NCBI RefSeq assembly: GCF_002812985.1
Contig: NZ_PGCP01000022.1
Location: forward strand, 107,247-171,246
Source: Aeromonas lusitana
Lineage (GTDB): Bacteria; Pseudomonadota; Gammaproteobacteria; Enterobacterales; Aeromonadaceae
DNA length: 64,000 bases
Direction: 5' to 3'
Shown: piece by piece, positions 1 to 9,213 of the stretch
Numbering within the stretch: position 1 is the stretch's first letter
How the letters are laid out: each line of letters opens with the position of its first letter
Position numbers and translations under genes: made by a program
Notes under the pieces: generated by a model
Told to the model about the DNA's origin: nothing
The model's input: only the letters and a program-made list of their open reading frames with translations
The model's database searches: none

Positions 1-420
1 CTGGCTGCCGCTAAACAGACTGGAACCACTCTCGTTACGGGCATTGGCCAGATCCAGCAAGCCGTCCTTGATGATCGCCACCTCGCTGGAGACAGCCCGG
101 CGATCGTCTTCCGAGAGGGAGCCGTTGGCCGCCGTCTGGGCCAGATCCCGCAGCCGACTCAGCATGTTGGTCATGGTATCGAGCTGGATTTCCCCCTGAG
201 AGAGCTGGCTCTTGGCATTGGCAATGTTCTTCTGGTACTGGGCCATCGCCGCCTGCTCCTTCTTCAGACCGAGCAACTGCACGCTGCCGACGGGATCGTC
301 GGAGGGTTGCAGGATGCGCTTGTTGGCCGAGATTTGGCGATCGAGCCTGGCATACTCGCCGAAACCATGTTGCAGATTGTCGAGCATGCTGAGCTGAATT
401 TGGTTGGTACTGATACGCAT
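1..420 (-). CDS. flgL: Lateral flagellar hook-filament junction protein FlgL (HAP3), partial
   Basis: The first 140 residues of FlgL (LfgL), the second junction protein between hook and filament, exported by the flagellar type III system. The gene runs off the left edge, so the C-terminal helix is not in view. The start is the ATG at 420; the protein begins MRISTNQIQLSML and continues as a long amphipathic, Gln/Ala/Leu-rich helical region, as expected for the D0/D1 domain of flagellin-like axial proteins. It is the last gene of the flgB-L run, 10 nt after flgK. The lateral rather than polar assignment rests on the neighbouring lafK and the gene order. Confidence 0.9.
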   Translation of the reverse strand, partial: MRISTNQIQLSMLDNLQHGFGEYARLDRQISANKRILQPSDDPVGSVQLLGLKKEQAAMAQYQKNIANAKSQLSQGEIQLDTMTNMLSRLRDLAQTAANGSLSEDDRRAVSSEVAIIKDGLLDLANARNESGSSLFSGSQ

Positions 421-430
421 GCGGCCCCCG

Positions 431-1750
431 TCAGAACATGTTCAGGATGGAGTTGAAGAGCTGGTCCGAGGTGCTGATCACCTTGGCGTTCGCCTGGTAG
501 GCCTTGGTATACGCCATGATCTTGACCCCTTCCTCATCGGTATTGACCCCGCTGACGCTGCTGAGCTTGGTGGCCAGCTGCTTCTCCATGTTGGCGTCTG
601 CCGTCATGGTCGCCTTGGCCTGACCGCTCTGCACCGCCATGCGGCCGAGCAGAGCACTGTAGGCGTCGTACTGGTCATCCTTGATGGTCAGCAGCTCCTG
701 CAGGTTGCGGTTGTCACCCGTGCCGCCTCCCGCCTTGGCAAAGGCCAGGTGATCGCCGGTGAAGCCGTCGGCCACCTTGAGGGTGCCGGACGGATTGAGA
801 GGGTCGTAACTGAACATGGGTTTGCCCGGATCACCGTTCAGATCGACCCCGCCCCCCTGCTTGGCATTGAAATCATCCGCCAGCTTCTTCGCGATCTGGT
901 TGAGTTCATCGCGCAGGGGGCGCAGCACAGTGGTGCGATACTCGAGCACCCCGGCCAGGGTACCCCCTTGCAGCTTGGGCACCTCGAACGATTGGGGGCC
1001 GAAACTGAGGCTCAGGGTATCACCGGCAAGGGAGAGGGTACTGCTGCTGCCCGCCAGCACCAGGGGCTGGCCCTGGGGCAGGCTCAGGGAAAACGAGCCG
1101 TCGCTCTGGCGATTGACCCGCACCTCCATGAAGGTCGACAGCTCGCGCACTATCTGCTCTCGACTGTCTTCCAGCACAGAGGTATTGACCCCCTTGGAGG
1201 CCTGCTCACCGATCTGGGTGTTGAGCTCGGCCACCTGCTTCAGGTAGCTGTTGACCTGAGTGACAGTGCTGTTCAGCTGATCGTCGATCTGCTTCTCCTG
1301 GGTCAGCATGCTCTCGTTCAACTGATTGAAACGGTTGGCAAGGGCGCCGGCGGAGCTGACGATCTGGCTACGCTGGGCCGGGGTCTCCGGGCTGTCGAGG
1401 GCGGCATTGAGGGAGGCAAAGAAGCTATCCAACCCCTTGGTGATGTTCATCGACTCGCTGCCGAGCAACTGTTCCGTGGTATTGATGTACTGATGGAACG
1501 CGTAGGAAGAACCGGTCGAGGAGCGGCTGCGCCAGTGCTGGGAGACCAGATAGTCATCGGTGATCCTGCGCACCCCCGTCACCTCCACCCCCATGCCGTT
1601 GTCCAGCCGGCCAAAGCCGGACAGGCTGCCCATCATGGCTTCCTGGCGGCTGTAACCTATGGTATTGACGTTGGCGATATTCTGGGCGGTGACGTTTAAC
1701 GCGATCTGCGCCGCGTTGAGTCCGCTAAAACCGATATTGAGCAGCGACAT
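431..1750 (-). CDS. flgK: Lateral flagellar hook-associated protein 1, FlgK
   Basis: FlgK (LfgK, HAP1), the first junction protein assembled on the hook. It has the axial-protein signature at both ends: an N-terminal helix with NIANVNTIGYSRQ near residue 25 and a C-terminal YQANAKVISTSDQLF followed by a final short helix. At 439 residues it is about 100 shorter than the E. coli protein (about 547), with the shortage in the surface-exposed middle domains. Its ATG overlaps the flgJ stop by 1 nt, so translation is probably coupled. Confidence 0.95.
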   Translation of the reverse strand: MSLLNIGFSGLNAAQIALNVTAQNIANVNTIGYSRQEAMMGSLSGFGRLDNGMGVEVTGVRRITDDYLVSQHWRSRSSTGSSYAFHQYINTTEQLLGSESMNITKGLDSFFASLNAALDSPETPAQRSQIVSSAGALANRFNQLNESMLTQEKQIDDQLNSTVTQVNSYLKQVAELNTQIGEQASKGVNTSVLEDSREQIVRELSTFMEVRVNRQSDGSFSLSLPQGQPLVLAGSSSTLSLAGDTLSLSFGPQSFEVPKLQGGTLAGVLEYRTTVLRPLRDELNQIAKKLADDFNAKQGGGVDLNGDPGKPMFSYDPLNPSGTLKVADGFTGDHLAFAKAGGGTGDNRNLQELLTIKDDQYDAYSALLGRMAVQSGQAKATMTADANMEKQLATKLSSVSGVNTDEEGVKIMAYTKAYQANAKVISTSDQLFNSILNMF

Positions 1751-2148
1751 CAGTCAACTTTCCTCATTTTTGCCGAATTCAGAGGCTGACTGAAGGCAGT
1801 CAGGGTCTGGGACTGTGAAGCGACCACAGGCTCGGCATTCTTTAATGCGGGGTCCAGCTGATTGACCATCTGCTCCTTGAGCCCCATGCCGCCACGCTTC
1901 ACCAGGCTCATCGCCAGCTGGCTGTCGTACATGTCGCGGTAGAGCTCTTGCCCCTTGATGAGCTTGTCATCTTCATCCTGCATGGCATCGGAGGCTGAGC
2001 GCATGTGTTTGAGCACAGTCTGCAGGAAGCTCACTTCAAACTGACCGGCCGCAGCCTCCAGGGCCGCCCGTTGATCCGGGTTGCTCTTTATCTGCTGCAG
2101 TTCATTGAGATCCTGATAGAAACCAGGCTCGGACGTAATTCGGGTCAT
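1750..2148 (-). CDS. flgJ: Rod-binding protein FlgJ, short form without a muramidase domain
   Basis: FlgJ (LfgJ), the rod cap or scaffold protein. The 132 residues correspond only to the N-terminal rod-binding domain: a FEVSFLQTVLKHMR-type segment and the SLVKRGGMGLKEQMVNQL segment near residue 100. The C-terminal glucosaminidase/muramidase domain present in the roughly 313-residue enterobacterial FlgJ is absent, so wall penetration must use another enzyme. Start ATG at 2148 has an AAGG ribosome-binding site. It lies between flgI and flgK in the flgB-L operon. Confidence 0.92.
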   Translation of the reverse strand: MTRITSEPGFYQDLNELQQIKSNPDQRAALEAAAGQFEVSFLQTVLKHMRSASDAMQDEDDKLIKGQELYRDMYDSQLAMSLVKRGGMGLKEQMVNQLDPALKNAEPVVASQSQTLTAFSQPLNSAKMRKVD

Positions 2149-2156
2149 AACAATCC

Positions 2157-3263
2157 TTAGATGACTACCAACTCGCCTTCGAGGGCTCCCGCCTCGTCGA
2201 GGGCTTGCAGGATAGCCATGACATCATCCGGGGTCGCGCCCAGGGAATTCACTGCCTTGACGATCACCTCGAGGGAGGTGCCATCCGGCCAGACAAACAT
2301 GTTATTGCGCTCCCGGTCAACCTGGATCTGGGAGTTCGGCGTCGTGGTGGTCCGGCCGTTGGAGAAGGCGTTGGGCTGGCTGACGGTCTGGCTCTCGCCT
2401 ATGGTCACCGTCAGGCTACCGTGGCTGACCGCCGCCTTGTGCACCTTGACCCCCTGCCCCATCACGACCGTGCCGGTGCGGCTGTTGAAGACGACCCTGG
2501 GTCGCTCCTTGCCCATGTCCACCTGAATGTCCTGCAGCAGGGCCATGAAGGAGATGCGCTGACTCTCGTCGCGAGGGGCCGTGATCTGGATGCGTCCGGC
2601 ACTGACCGCCTTGGCCACCGGGCCAAGCTGGCGATTGATCTCCCGCTCCACATTGCGCGCCGTCTTGAAGTTCGGCTGGTGCAGGTTGAGGGTGACTTCG
2701 GGCTTGTCAGAGAAGCTGCTGGCGGCCTCCCGCTCTATGATGGCGCCGTTCGGTATGATGCCAGCGGTGGGCACATTGATGGTCACGGACGAGCCGGACT
2801 GCCCCTCCGCCTTGACCCCGGCCACCACCAGGTTCCCTTGGGCGACCGCATAGACTTCACCATCGATACCGCGCATGGGGGTCAGCAGCAAGGAGCCACC
2901 CCGCAGACTCTTGGCATCGCCGATGGAAGTGACCGTCACGTCCACCAGCTGTCCCTTGCCCGCGAGCGCAGGCAGGGTCGCCTGCACCGACACGGCGGCG
3001 ACGTTCTTGAGCTTGGGGTCTATGTCATCGGGCAGTTGTACGCCAAACTGCTTGAGCATGTTGGTCATGGACTGGCCGGTGAACTTGACCTGGCTGCGAT
3101 CCCCAGTGCCGGAGAGACCGACCACCAGGCCGTACCCCACCAGCTGGTTGGTTCGCATCCCCTGCACATCGGCGATGTCCAGCAAGGCCCGTTTGGCGGG
3201 AGCGGCGGCCCCTGCCACGCCCGGCAGGACGAAGCAGATCAGGGCGATACACCATTTTTTCAT
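2157..3263 (-). CDS. flgI: Flagellar P-ring protein FlgI
   Basis: FlgI (LfgI) forms the periplasmic ring around the rod in the peptidoglycan layer. I take the ATG at 3263 (368 residues) because GAGG sits 7 nt upstream. A GTG at 3275 also opens the frame but would put the start inside flgH. The N-terminus [19 protein letters not shown] is a clear Sec signal peptide, as expected since FlgI does not use the flagellar export path. Conserved blocks such as [22 protein letters not shown] and the C-terminal [18 protein letters not shown] end are present. It is followed closely by flgJ. Confidence 0.95.
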   Translation of the reverse strand: MKKWCIALICFVLPGVAGAAAPAKRALLDIADVQGMRTNQLVGYGLVVGLSGTGDRSQVKFTGQSMTNMLKQFGVQLPDDIDPKLKNVAAVSVQATLPALAGKGQLVDVTVTSIGDAKSLRGGSLLLTPMRGIDGEVYAVAQGNLVVAGVKAEGQSGSSVTINVPTAGIIPNGAIIEREAASSFSDKPEVTLNLHQPNFKTARNVEREINRQLGPVAKAVSAGRIQITAPRDESQRISFMALLQDIQVDMGKERPRVVFNSRTGTVVMGQGVKVHKAAVSHGSLTVTIGESQTVSQPNAFSNGRTTTTPNSQIQVDRERNNMFVWPDGTSLEVIVKAVNSLGATPDDVMAILQALDEAGALEGELVVI

Positions 3264-3271
3264 CTGGATCC

Positions 3272-3943
3272 TCACAGGGGGGCGAAGGCGGAGCTGAAGA
3301 AGCGTGCCAGCCAGCCCATCTGGTTACTGTCGGCGAGGGCACCGCGCCCCGCATAGGTGATGCGGGCATCGGCGATGCGCTGGGAGGAGATGCGGTTGCT
3401 CTGATCGATGTCCTCAACTCGCACCATGCCCCCCAGACGGATGTACTCATCCCCCTGATTGAGGCGGATCCACTTCTCACCTCGGATCCCCAGCACTCCG
3501 TTCGGCATCACCTCGGCGACGGTGACCGTGATGGCCCCCGCCAGGGTGTTCTGCTGGCTGGAGGTGGCGCCGCCGTCAAAGTCGCGATCGGCGCTGACCG
3601 ACGCGCCCCAGTCTGGGCGCGATACCCCACCGATGGAGGGCGCAGGCACATTGATGCTGTTGTTCTTGTTCATGCTGGTATTGGCTTTCTTGCTGGACTG
3701 GGTCCGCTCTTCCAGCATCACGGTCAGGATGTCGCCGATGCGATAGGCACGGCGATCCTGGAACAGGGTCATCATGTAGTCATTACGATAGAGGCTGCCA
3801 TCCTCCCCCACCCCGGTACGGGTCATCTGGGAACGGGAGGGAGCCCACTTCTCGTCGCCGGGCTCGGGGGCCTGCAGCTCATAGGTGGAGCAGCCGCCGA
3901 GCAGCAGCGCCAATCCGACACAACGCAACATCGACCTGATCAT
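3272..3943 (-). CDS. flgH: Flagellar L-ring lipoprotein FlgH
   Basis: FlgH (LfgH) forms the outer-membrane ring of the basal body. The start is the ATG at 3943, which shares its A with the flgG stop (TGATG); a GTG one codon upstream is less likely. The N-terminus carries a signal peptide ending in a lipobox (LLGGC, Cys 18), so it is a lipidated outer-membrane protein of 223 residues. The segment [18 protein letters not shown] and a terminal [10 protein letters not shown] fit the family. Its end abuts the flgI ribosome-binding site. Confidence 0.94.
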   Translation of the reverse strand: MIRSMLRCVGLALLLGGCSTYELQAPEPGDEKWAPSRSQMTRTGVGEDGSLYRNDYMMTLFQDRRAYRIGDILTVMLEERTQSSKKANTSMNKNNSINVPAPSIGGVSRPDWGASVSADRDFDGGATSSQQNTLAGAITVTVAEVMPNGVLGIRGEKWIRLNQGDEYIRLGGMVRVEDIDQSNRISSQRIADARITYAGRGALADSNQMGWLARFFSSAFAPL

Positions 3944-4728
3944 CACAGTGCCTGGGTGATAAATTTGAGCATCTGATCGGCGGAGGAGACGACCTTGGCG
4001 TTCATCTCGTAGGCACGCTGGGTGGTGATCATGTCCACCATCTCCTCCACCACGTTGACGTTGGAGCTCTCCAGGGTGAACTGCTTGATAGCCCCCATGG
4101 CCTCTTCGCCCGGCACCCCTTCGATGGCCTCACCGGAGGCACCCGTCGCCCGATAGAGGTTGCCTCCCAAGGCTTCCAGCCCGGCCGGGTTGGAGAAGTT
4201 GGTCAGGGTGATGCGTCCCAGCTCCACGTTCTCCTGCTGGCCCGGCAGGGTGGCGCTCACGGTACCGTCGGTGCCGATGGATACCTTGGTCGCATTGTCC
4301 GGGATCTGGATCTGCGGCAGCATGGGCAAACCATCGGAGTTGACCAGCAGCCCCTCGGCGTTGCGATGCCACTGCCCGTTGCGGGTGTAGGCCGTCTCCC
4401 CGTCCGGGCGCTCGACCCCGAAGAAGCCGGCACCGACTACCGCCATGTCCAGCTCCTGGTTGGTATTCTGGAACTGGCCAGGGGTAAATACCTTCTGGGT
4501 GCCAACCACCCGCACACCGTTACCCATCTGGATGCCGATGGGGGACAGGTTCTGTTGATCCTGCTGGGCACCAGGCTGACGCTGTACCTGATAGAACAGA
4601 TCCTCGAAGGCCACCCGATCGCGCTTGAAGCCGACCGTGTTGACGTTGGCCAGGTTGTTGGAAATGCTGGCCATCTTGGCATCTTGGGCCGACAGACCCG
4701 TTTTACTCACCCACAGTGCTGCGTGCAT
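3943..4728 (-). CDS. flgG: Flagellar distal rod protein FlgG
   Basis: FlgG (LfgG), the distal rod subunit. The 261-residue length matches the family (260 in E. coli). It shows the N-terminal NNLANVNTVGFKRDRVAFED motif near residue 27 and the C-terminal TQRAYEMNAKVVSSADQML motif that pack as the D0 coiled coil of axial proteins. The start is ATG 4728. An 88-nt gap separates it from flgF and it is coupled to flgH by a 1-nt overlap. Confidence 0.95.
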   Translation of the reverse strand: MHAALWVSKTGLSAQDAKMASISNNLANVNTVGFKRDRVAFEDLFYQVQRQPGAQQDQQNLSPIGIQMGNGVRVVGTQKVFTPGQFQNTNQELDMAVVGAGFFGVERPDGETAYTRNGQWHRNAEGLLVNSDGLPMLPQIQIPDNATKVSIGTDGTVSATLPGQQENVELGRITLTNFSNPAGLEALGGNLYRATGASGEAIEGVPGEEAMGAIKQFTLESSNVNVVEEMVDMITTQRAYEMNAKVVSSADQMLKFITQAL

Positions 4729-4816
4729 CTTTGTCTCTCCACAATCTCATGGGAGGGCGCATGCCGCCCTCATCAACCGAGTGCGCGGCCGGCCAAGCCA
4801 GCCGCGCCAGATTTTA

Positions 4817-5551
4817 TCAGCCCTGACCCGAGATCAGCCTGGCGCCCTGTCTGGCCTGATCGTCCGCCGTCTTCATCAACTTGACCTGCAACTCGAAGTT
4901 GCGGGTCAGGGACATGCTGCTGATCAGCTCATCGACCGCATTCACGTTCGCTCCCTCAAGGAAGCCGGACGCCAGCACGACCTGTTCGCTTATCTCCGCC
5001 TCGCCGCCCTGACGCTGACGGAACAGACCATCCTGTCCCTTCACCAGCTCGGCCGGATCCGGGTTGACCAGCTTGAGGCGACCCACATCCAGGCGGGCAC
5101 CGCCCCCCGGTGGCGTGATGCTGAGGGAGCCGTCCTTGCCGAAGCTGAGATCCCGATAGGCAGGCAACACCATCTCACCGCCATCCCCCAGCACGGGACG
5201 GCCATTGAGGGTCAACAGTCCCTCGCCATCCACCTCCAGGTTGCCAGCACGGGTATAGGCCTCCTTGCCATCGGCGGTCTGTACCGAGAGAAAGCCGTCA
5301 CCCCGTATCGCCACATCCAGCTTGCGGCCGGTCTGCATCAGGGCGCCCGGCTTGAAGTCGGTGCCTGCCTGCTCCTCGCGGGCCATGACCCGGCTCTGAT
5401 AACCATCACCGGCCAGGGCATAGGCGGAAGCCCGTTCAAAATCAGCCCGAAAACCGGCGGTATTGACGTTGGCCAGGTTGTTCGCCCGAATTTGCTGGGC
5501 CATCAGGGTATGTTGCGCCCCCGACATGGCGGTATAGATAAGCTTTTCCAC
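4817..5551 (-). CDS. flgF: Flagellar proximal rod protein FlgF
   Basis: FlgF (LfgF), a proximal rod subunit of 244 residues. It begins MEKLIYTAMSGAQHTLMAQQ and then carries NNLANVNTAGFRADFERA; the C-terminal SMTRNFELQVKLMKTADDQA segment is typical. The start codon is GTG at 5551 with AAGG 8 nt upstream. The gene follows flgE by 10 nt. The 88 nt after it, before flgG, show no strong terminator, so transcription probably continues. Confidence 0.94.
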   Translation of the reverse strand: MEKLIYTAMSGAQHTLMAQQIRANNLANVNTAGFRADFERASAYALAGDGYQSRVMAREEQAGTDFKPGALMQTGRKLDVAIRGDGFLSVQTADGKEAYTRAGNLEVDGEGLLTLNGRPVLGDGGEMVLPAYRDLSFGKDGSLSITPPGGGARLDVGRLKLVNPDPAELVKGQDGLFRQRQGGEAEISEQVVLASGFLEGANVNAVDELISSMSLTRNFELQVKLMKTADDQARQGARLISGQG

Positions 5552-5561
5552 GCATCACGCC

Positions 5562-6755
5562 TTAGAAGGAGTTGAAGAGAACCTGGGTCATCTTGTCAGC
5601 CGAACTGATGGTCTTGGCGTTCGCCTGATAGTTGCGCTGGGAGGTCATCAGGCTGACCAGTTCACCGGTCAGATCCACGTTGGAGCCCTCGTAGGCGCCC
5701 GCGGTCAAGGTACCCAGGGTCCCGGTACCCGGCGCCCCCAGCACGGGTTGGCCCGAGCTGAATGACTGCTGCCAGGTGGTATTGTTGGTCTGCAGCAGAC
5801 CATTGGGGTTGGTGAAGTTCGCCATCACCACCTGACCCTGCAACAGGCTCTGACCGTTGGTGAAGGTGGCGTAGACGCCGCCGTCGGCATCGACCCGAAC
5901 CCCGGTCAGATCCCCGGCGGTATAGCCGTTGGACTGGTTGCGGGTGGCGTTGAAGTCGGAGGCATACTGGCTGACCTTGGCCAGATCCGCCTTGAGTGCG
6001 ATGGGATCTGCGCCGGCCGGGGTCAGGTTCAATACGGGGGCCGTGGTCGGTGTCTTCAGGGTGCCATTGGTGTTGAACTCCATGGTCACAGGGGTGCCCG
6101 TCTTGGCGCCATTGAAGGCGTAGTTGACCTGCCAGGTGTTATCCCCTGTCTTCACGAAATACTGGGTGACAGTGTGTTCAACCCCGAGGGAGTCATAGAC
6201 CTTGCTGGACTGGGAGTAGCTGAAGCTGTCGGATTTCGCAGGATCGAACGGGTGAGCCGTCTGATCGATGATGCTGGCATCCGCCTTGAGGTTGGCCACG
6301 AACTCCAGGCTGTCAGAGGGCTTGGCGGGCAGGCTGCCGGCCTTGACCTGGATATCACCCACCACACCGGACTGCAGTTCACCCGCTTCGTTGGTGGTGT
6401 AACCCTGCAGGCGGGTCCCGCTGGCGGTGGTCAGGTAGTTGCTGGCATCGCGCTGGAACATGCCGGCCCGGGTGTAGGAGGTCTGACCGTTACTGTCCTT
6501 GAGCACGAAGAAGCCGCTACCGGAAATAGCCAGATCCAGCCCACGCCCAGTCCGGGTCACGTCACCGTTGCGATCGAAGTTCTGGGAGACGTTGTTCATC
6601 TCCACCCCGCCAGCCTGACCACCACCATAGATGGCAGCGAACTCGGCACGGCTGGATTTGAATCCGGCGGTGCTGGCGTTGGCTACGTTGTTGCTGATGA
6701 CACTCAATTCCTGGTTAACGGCGCGCAGGCCGCTCAATCCGATACTAAAAGACAC
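5562..6755 (-). CDS. flgE: Flagellar hook protein FlgE
   Basis: FlgE (LfgE), the hook subunit, 397 residues. The N-terminal helix MSFSIGLSGLRAVNQELSVI with NNVANASTAGFKSSRAEF and the C-terminal SLMTSQRNYQANAKTISSAD are the conserved D0 elements. The middle is Thr/Asn/Gly-rich, as in surface-exposed hook domains. It follows flgD by 18 nt. It is exported through the FlhA/FlhB gate and polymerises under the FlgD cap. Confidence 0.95.
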   Translation of the reverse strand: MSFSIGLSGLRAVNQELSVISNNVANASTAGFKSSRAEFAAIYGGGQAGGVEMNNVSQNFDRNGDVTRTGRGLDLAISGSGFFVLKDSNGQTSYTRAGMFQRDASNYLTTASGTRLQGYTTNEAGELQSGVVGDIQVKAGSLPAKPSDSLEFVANLKADASIIDQTAHPFDPAKSDSFSYSQSSKVYDSLGVEHTVTQYFVKTGDNTWQVNYAFNGAKTGTPVTMEFNTNGTLKTPTTAPVLNLTPAGADPIALKADLAKVSQYASDFNATRNQSNGYTAGDLTGVRVDADGGVYATFTNGQSLLQGQVVMANFTNPNGLLQTNNTTWQQSFSSGQPVLGAPGTGTLGTLTAGAYEGSNVDLTGELVSLMTSQRNYQANAKTISSADKMTQVLFNSF

Positions 6756-6773
6756 AGTTTCGCTCCTATTTGA

Positions 6774-7457
6774 TTACGCCGATTTACCGAACTGGACGGC
6801 GCTGAACAGGGGAACTTCCCCCACGCCCGCCACTTGCAACATGATCTCGCCGGTGCCGGGCAGGTTGACGCGCTCCACCTGGCTGGCCACATAGTTCTTG
6901 CTGGTGGTGGCAACGCCCGCGAGGGACGCCTTCACCTCGAAGCTGTACTCACCTGCTGGCAAAGTCGGCAACGCATAATCCAGTGCCCCGGCCTTGCTCT
7001 CCCCCCAGCTCTTGGTTGCGACCAGGGTGCCGTGCTTGTCATACACCTTCAGCTCGACCGTGTCGGCCGCACCGGCCAGCTCTACCTGCCCGCGGATCGC
7101 CTTCTCCTCCTTCTGGGTCAGAGTCTGGCTCGGTACCATCACTTCCTTGTCGATGAGGTCGGTGCTCTGCAGCACCTGCTGGGTATCCATCATGTTGATG
7201 GACTTCTGTTGCAGCACCTTGAGGCCTTCCACCCCTTCCACCATGCTGAACTGCGCCAGCTGGGTGACGTACTGGGCACCGTCCAGCGGGTTGGTCGGAT
7301 CCTGGTTCTGGATCTGGGCCACCATCATCTGCAGGAATTCATTGCGCAGTTGTACGCCTTGGCTGGCCGGGGCGTTGTTACTGGCGATATCCGGGGTCGC
7401 AGAGTACTGGCTGGCGCTGCGGGCGGTATCCAGACCGCTGACTTGTGGCAGGCTCAT
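6774..7457 (-). CDS. flgD: Hook assembly scaffold protein FlgD
   Basis: FlgD (LfgD), the hook cap, 227 residues. The N-terminal third holds the conserved LRNEFLQMMVAQIQNQDPTN block near residues 37-56 followed by YVTQLAQFSMVEG. The rest is a predicted tudor/fibronectin-like region with the PAGEYSFEVKA segment typical of FlgD ligand domains. The start is ATG 7457, immediately next to the flgC stop. Position in the operon (flgC-flgD-flgE) is canonical. Confidence 0.94.
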   Translation of the reverse strand: MSLPQVSGLDTARSASQYSATPDIASNNAPASQGVQLRNEFLQMMVAQIQNQDPTNPLDGAQYVTQLAQFSMVEGVEGLKVLQQKSINMMDTQQVLQSTDLIDKEVMVPSQTLTQKEEKAIRGQVELAGAADTVELKVYDKHGTLVATKSWGESKAGALDYALPTLPAGEYSFEVKASLAGVATTSKNYVASQVERVNLPGTGEIMLQVAGVGEVPLFSAVQFGKSA

Positions 7458-7883
7458 TTAAGCCCCCTGACCCAGTCGCAGCAGCCCTTGCTGCATGCTG
7501 TTGATGCGGTTGATCACCTCGACCGAGGTTTCGAATCCCCGGGAGGCGCTCATCATGTCCGCCATCTCCTCTACCGCATTGACGTTGGAGTAGTAGACAA
7601 AGCCATCACCGTCGGCCAGCGGGTTGGTCGGCTCCAGCCGTTTCTCGACCTGGCGATCCGACTGCACTATCCCTGCGATCTGTACCTGGGCGGCGCCGAG
7701 CCCTTCGGCATCCTGCACCCGTTGATAGAGGGTGGAGAACACGGGCTTGATGGCCCGGAAGGCGGCAGCCTCGCTGCCGGAGGCGCTGTCGACGTTGGCC
7801 AGGTTGGAAGCGACTGTGTCCAGGCGGACTGTCTGTGCCCGCATGGCACTGCCGGCGATGTCATAGATGCGATTGAACGACAT
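7458..7883 (-). CDS. flgC: Flagellar proximal rod protein FlgC
   Basis: FlgC (LfgC), a proximal rod subunit. At 141 residues it is close to the family length (134). It has SNLANVDSA near residue 26 and the C-terminal NVNAVEEMADMMSASRGFETSVEVIN motif. It is spaced 2 nt from flgB and abuts flgD. The axial D0 motifs at both ends and the gene order leave little doubt. Confidence 0.94.
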   Translation of the reverse strand: MSFNRIYDIAGSAMRAQTVRLDTVASNLANVDSASGSEAAAFRAIKPVFSTLYQRVQDAEGLGAAQVQIAGIVQSDRQVEKRLEPTNPLADGDGFVYYSNVNAVEEMADMMSASRGFETSVEVINRINSMQQGLLRLGQGA

Positions 7884-7885
7884 GA

Positions 7886-8275
7886 TTAACGGCCCTCGAT
7901 CGCCTTGGCGATCCCGGTGATTTTCATATTCAAGAAGGTGAGGCTGGTCTGAAAGTCGGTGGCATTGCTGGCAAACTTGCTCTGCTCCACGCTGAGCTCG
8001 GCCGTGTTGCCATCCATGGATACCTGGTAAGGAATGCGATAGAGAGGATGCTGCATGTCATTGCTCATGGCGCCCTGACTGATGGAGGCGCCCTGTTCCC
8101 CTGCGGCAACCTGCTGGGCGACCCGGCCGAGGATGGACTTGTAGTCGACATCCCGCGCCAAATAGCCAGGGGTATCCACATTGGCCAAGTTCCCTGCCAG
8201 AATACGTGCCCGATCCGCTCGCACATCGAGGGCATAGGGGTGCACGCCAAGAGCGCTGTCAAATGAGATACTCAT
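7886..8275 (-). CDS. flgB: Flagellar proximal rod protein FlgB
   Basis: FlgB (LfgB), the first rod subunit and first gene of the flgB-L operon. The 129 residues include LAGNLANVDTPGYLARDVDYKS near residue 28 and the C-terminal NFQT-like segment FQTSLTFLNMKITGIAKAIEG. Start ATG 8275. The operon promoter must lie upstream of 8275, inside or ahead of the divergent flgA leader. I found no convincing -24/-12 sigma-54 element there by eye. Confidence 0.94.
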   Translation of the reverse strand: MSISFDSALGVHPYALDVRADRARILAGNLANVDTPGYLARDVDYKSILGRVAQQVAAGEQGASISQGAMSNDMQHPLYRIPYQVSMDGNTAELSVEQSKFASNATDFQTSLTFLNMKITGIAKAIEGR

Positions 8276-8327
8276 GCTTCATCCTTCTTATGAACCAGTC
8301 AGACCGGTGCATCCTTTATCAAGACTC

Positions 8328-9137
8328 ATGCCAATCATGAAAAGCCGTTATTTCCGCTGGTTAGGGTACAGACAGTGGCTGATAAGCCAGACAAAAGGGG
8401 AAGCCCTGTTTCCCATATGGAAGTGGGTCCGTCTGCTGGGCCTGCCACTCGCCCTGCTGCTGGGGCAGCCGGTATGGGCCGAGGCCACACCCCTGTCCGA
8501 GCAGCTGGAGATTGAATTGAGATCTGATGCCACGGCCGCCCTTGATGACTACCTGCAGCAGCAGGGCTGGCCCAGCACCCAGGCGGAGTATCAGATCTGG
8601 CTCTCCCCCGCCGTGGTCCATCTCCCCTCCTGTCAGCAGGAGATAAGGCTGCAGGCGGGCGGGCAGTATCGTCAGCCCTGGGGGCGGCGCCCCTACCTGG
8701 TCGAGTGCACCGAACCGGCCTGGCAACTGAGGGCCAGGGTCGAGGTCAGTCTGATGATGCCGGTCTGGGTCACGGCCCGGGAGATCCAGAAAGGAAGGGC
8801 CATCCAGCCCGCCGATCTGGTCGAGAAGGAGCTGGATGTCAGCCGGTTGCAACGGGGCTTCATCCCCAGCAATCATTCGCCGGTGGGCAGCAAGAGCAAT
8901 CGCCATCTCAGGATGGGCCAGCTCATCAGCGAGCTGGACCTGCAAAAAGCCTGGGCGGTACAGGAGGGGGAAGGGGTACTGATCCGGGCAGGCCAGGCGG
9001 GTTTCTCGGCGACTACCCGTGGCAAGGCACTGGAGAGCGGTGCCATAGGCGACGGGATCCGGGTACGCAACAATCAGTCCGGCAAGGAGATCCAGGCCTG
9101 GGTCATAGAGAAAGGGGAAGTGGAAACCCGTTTTTGA
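8328..9137 (+). CDS. flgA: Flagellar P-ring assembly chaperone FlgA
   Basis: FlgA (LfgA), the periplasmic chaperone for FlgI. The C-terminal SAF-like half is clear: VTAREIQKGRAIQPADLVEKE, then SNRHLRMGQLI and IRVRNNQSGKEIQAWV. A hydrophobic segment, VRLLGLPLALLLGQPVWA, gives a signal peptide. The start is uncertain. ATGs occur at 8274, 8328 and 8337; the first has the best Shine-Dalgarno match (GAG) but overlaps the flgB start. All leave an unusually long region before the signal peptide core. A strong AAGGGG at about 8396 precedes a CTG in frame. Divergent from flgB and followed by flgM. Confidence 0.85.
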   Translation: MPIMKSRYFRWLGYRQWLISQTKGEALFPIWKWVRLLGLPLALLLGQPVWAEATPLSEQLEIELRSDATAALDDYLQQQGWPSTQAEYQIWLSPAVVHLPSCQQEIRLQAGGQYRQPWGRRPYLVECTEPAWQLRARVEVSLMMPVWVTAREIQKGRAIQPADLVEKELDVSRLQRGFIPSNHSPVGSKSNRHLRMGQLISELDLQKAWAVQEGEGVLIRAGQAGFSATTRGKALESGAIGDGIRVRNNQSGKEIQAWVIEKGEVETRF

Positions 9138-9213
9138 CCCGAAAGAGAAGTTTGATTCAAGTTGAGGCGCTCAAGGGTCGCCTGTCATAGATAGACCAAC
9201 AGGAAATGACGTT

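Noticed and set aside
404..1699. A 431-codon open frame opposite flgK
   Set aside because: Antisense shadow of flgK; composition (Gly/Leu/His/Gln-rich) is typical of reverse-frame translation.
2205..3356. A 383-codon open frame on the plus strand opposite flgI/flgH
   Set aside because: It lies antisense to two well-conserved genes in GC-rich DNA, where long antisense frames are common, and its product has no recognisable motif.
8276..8450. Sigma-54 -24/-12 promoter for flgB, and likewise upstream of fliM (23567-23740)
   Set aside because: I looked for TGGCAC-N5-TTGC-like elements with the GG-N10-GC spacing on both strands and found none convincing; a weight-matrix scan would be needed.
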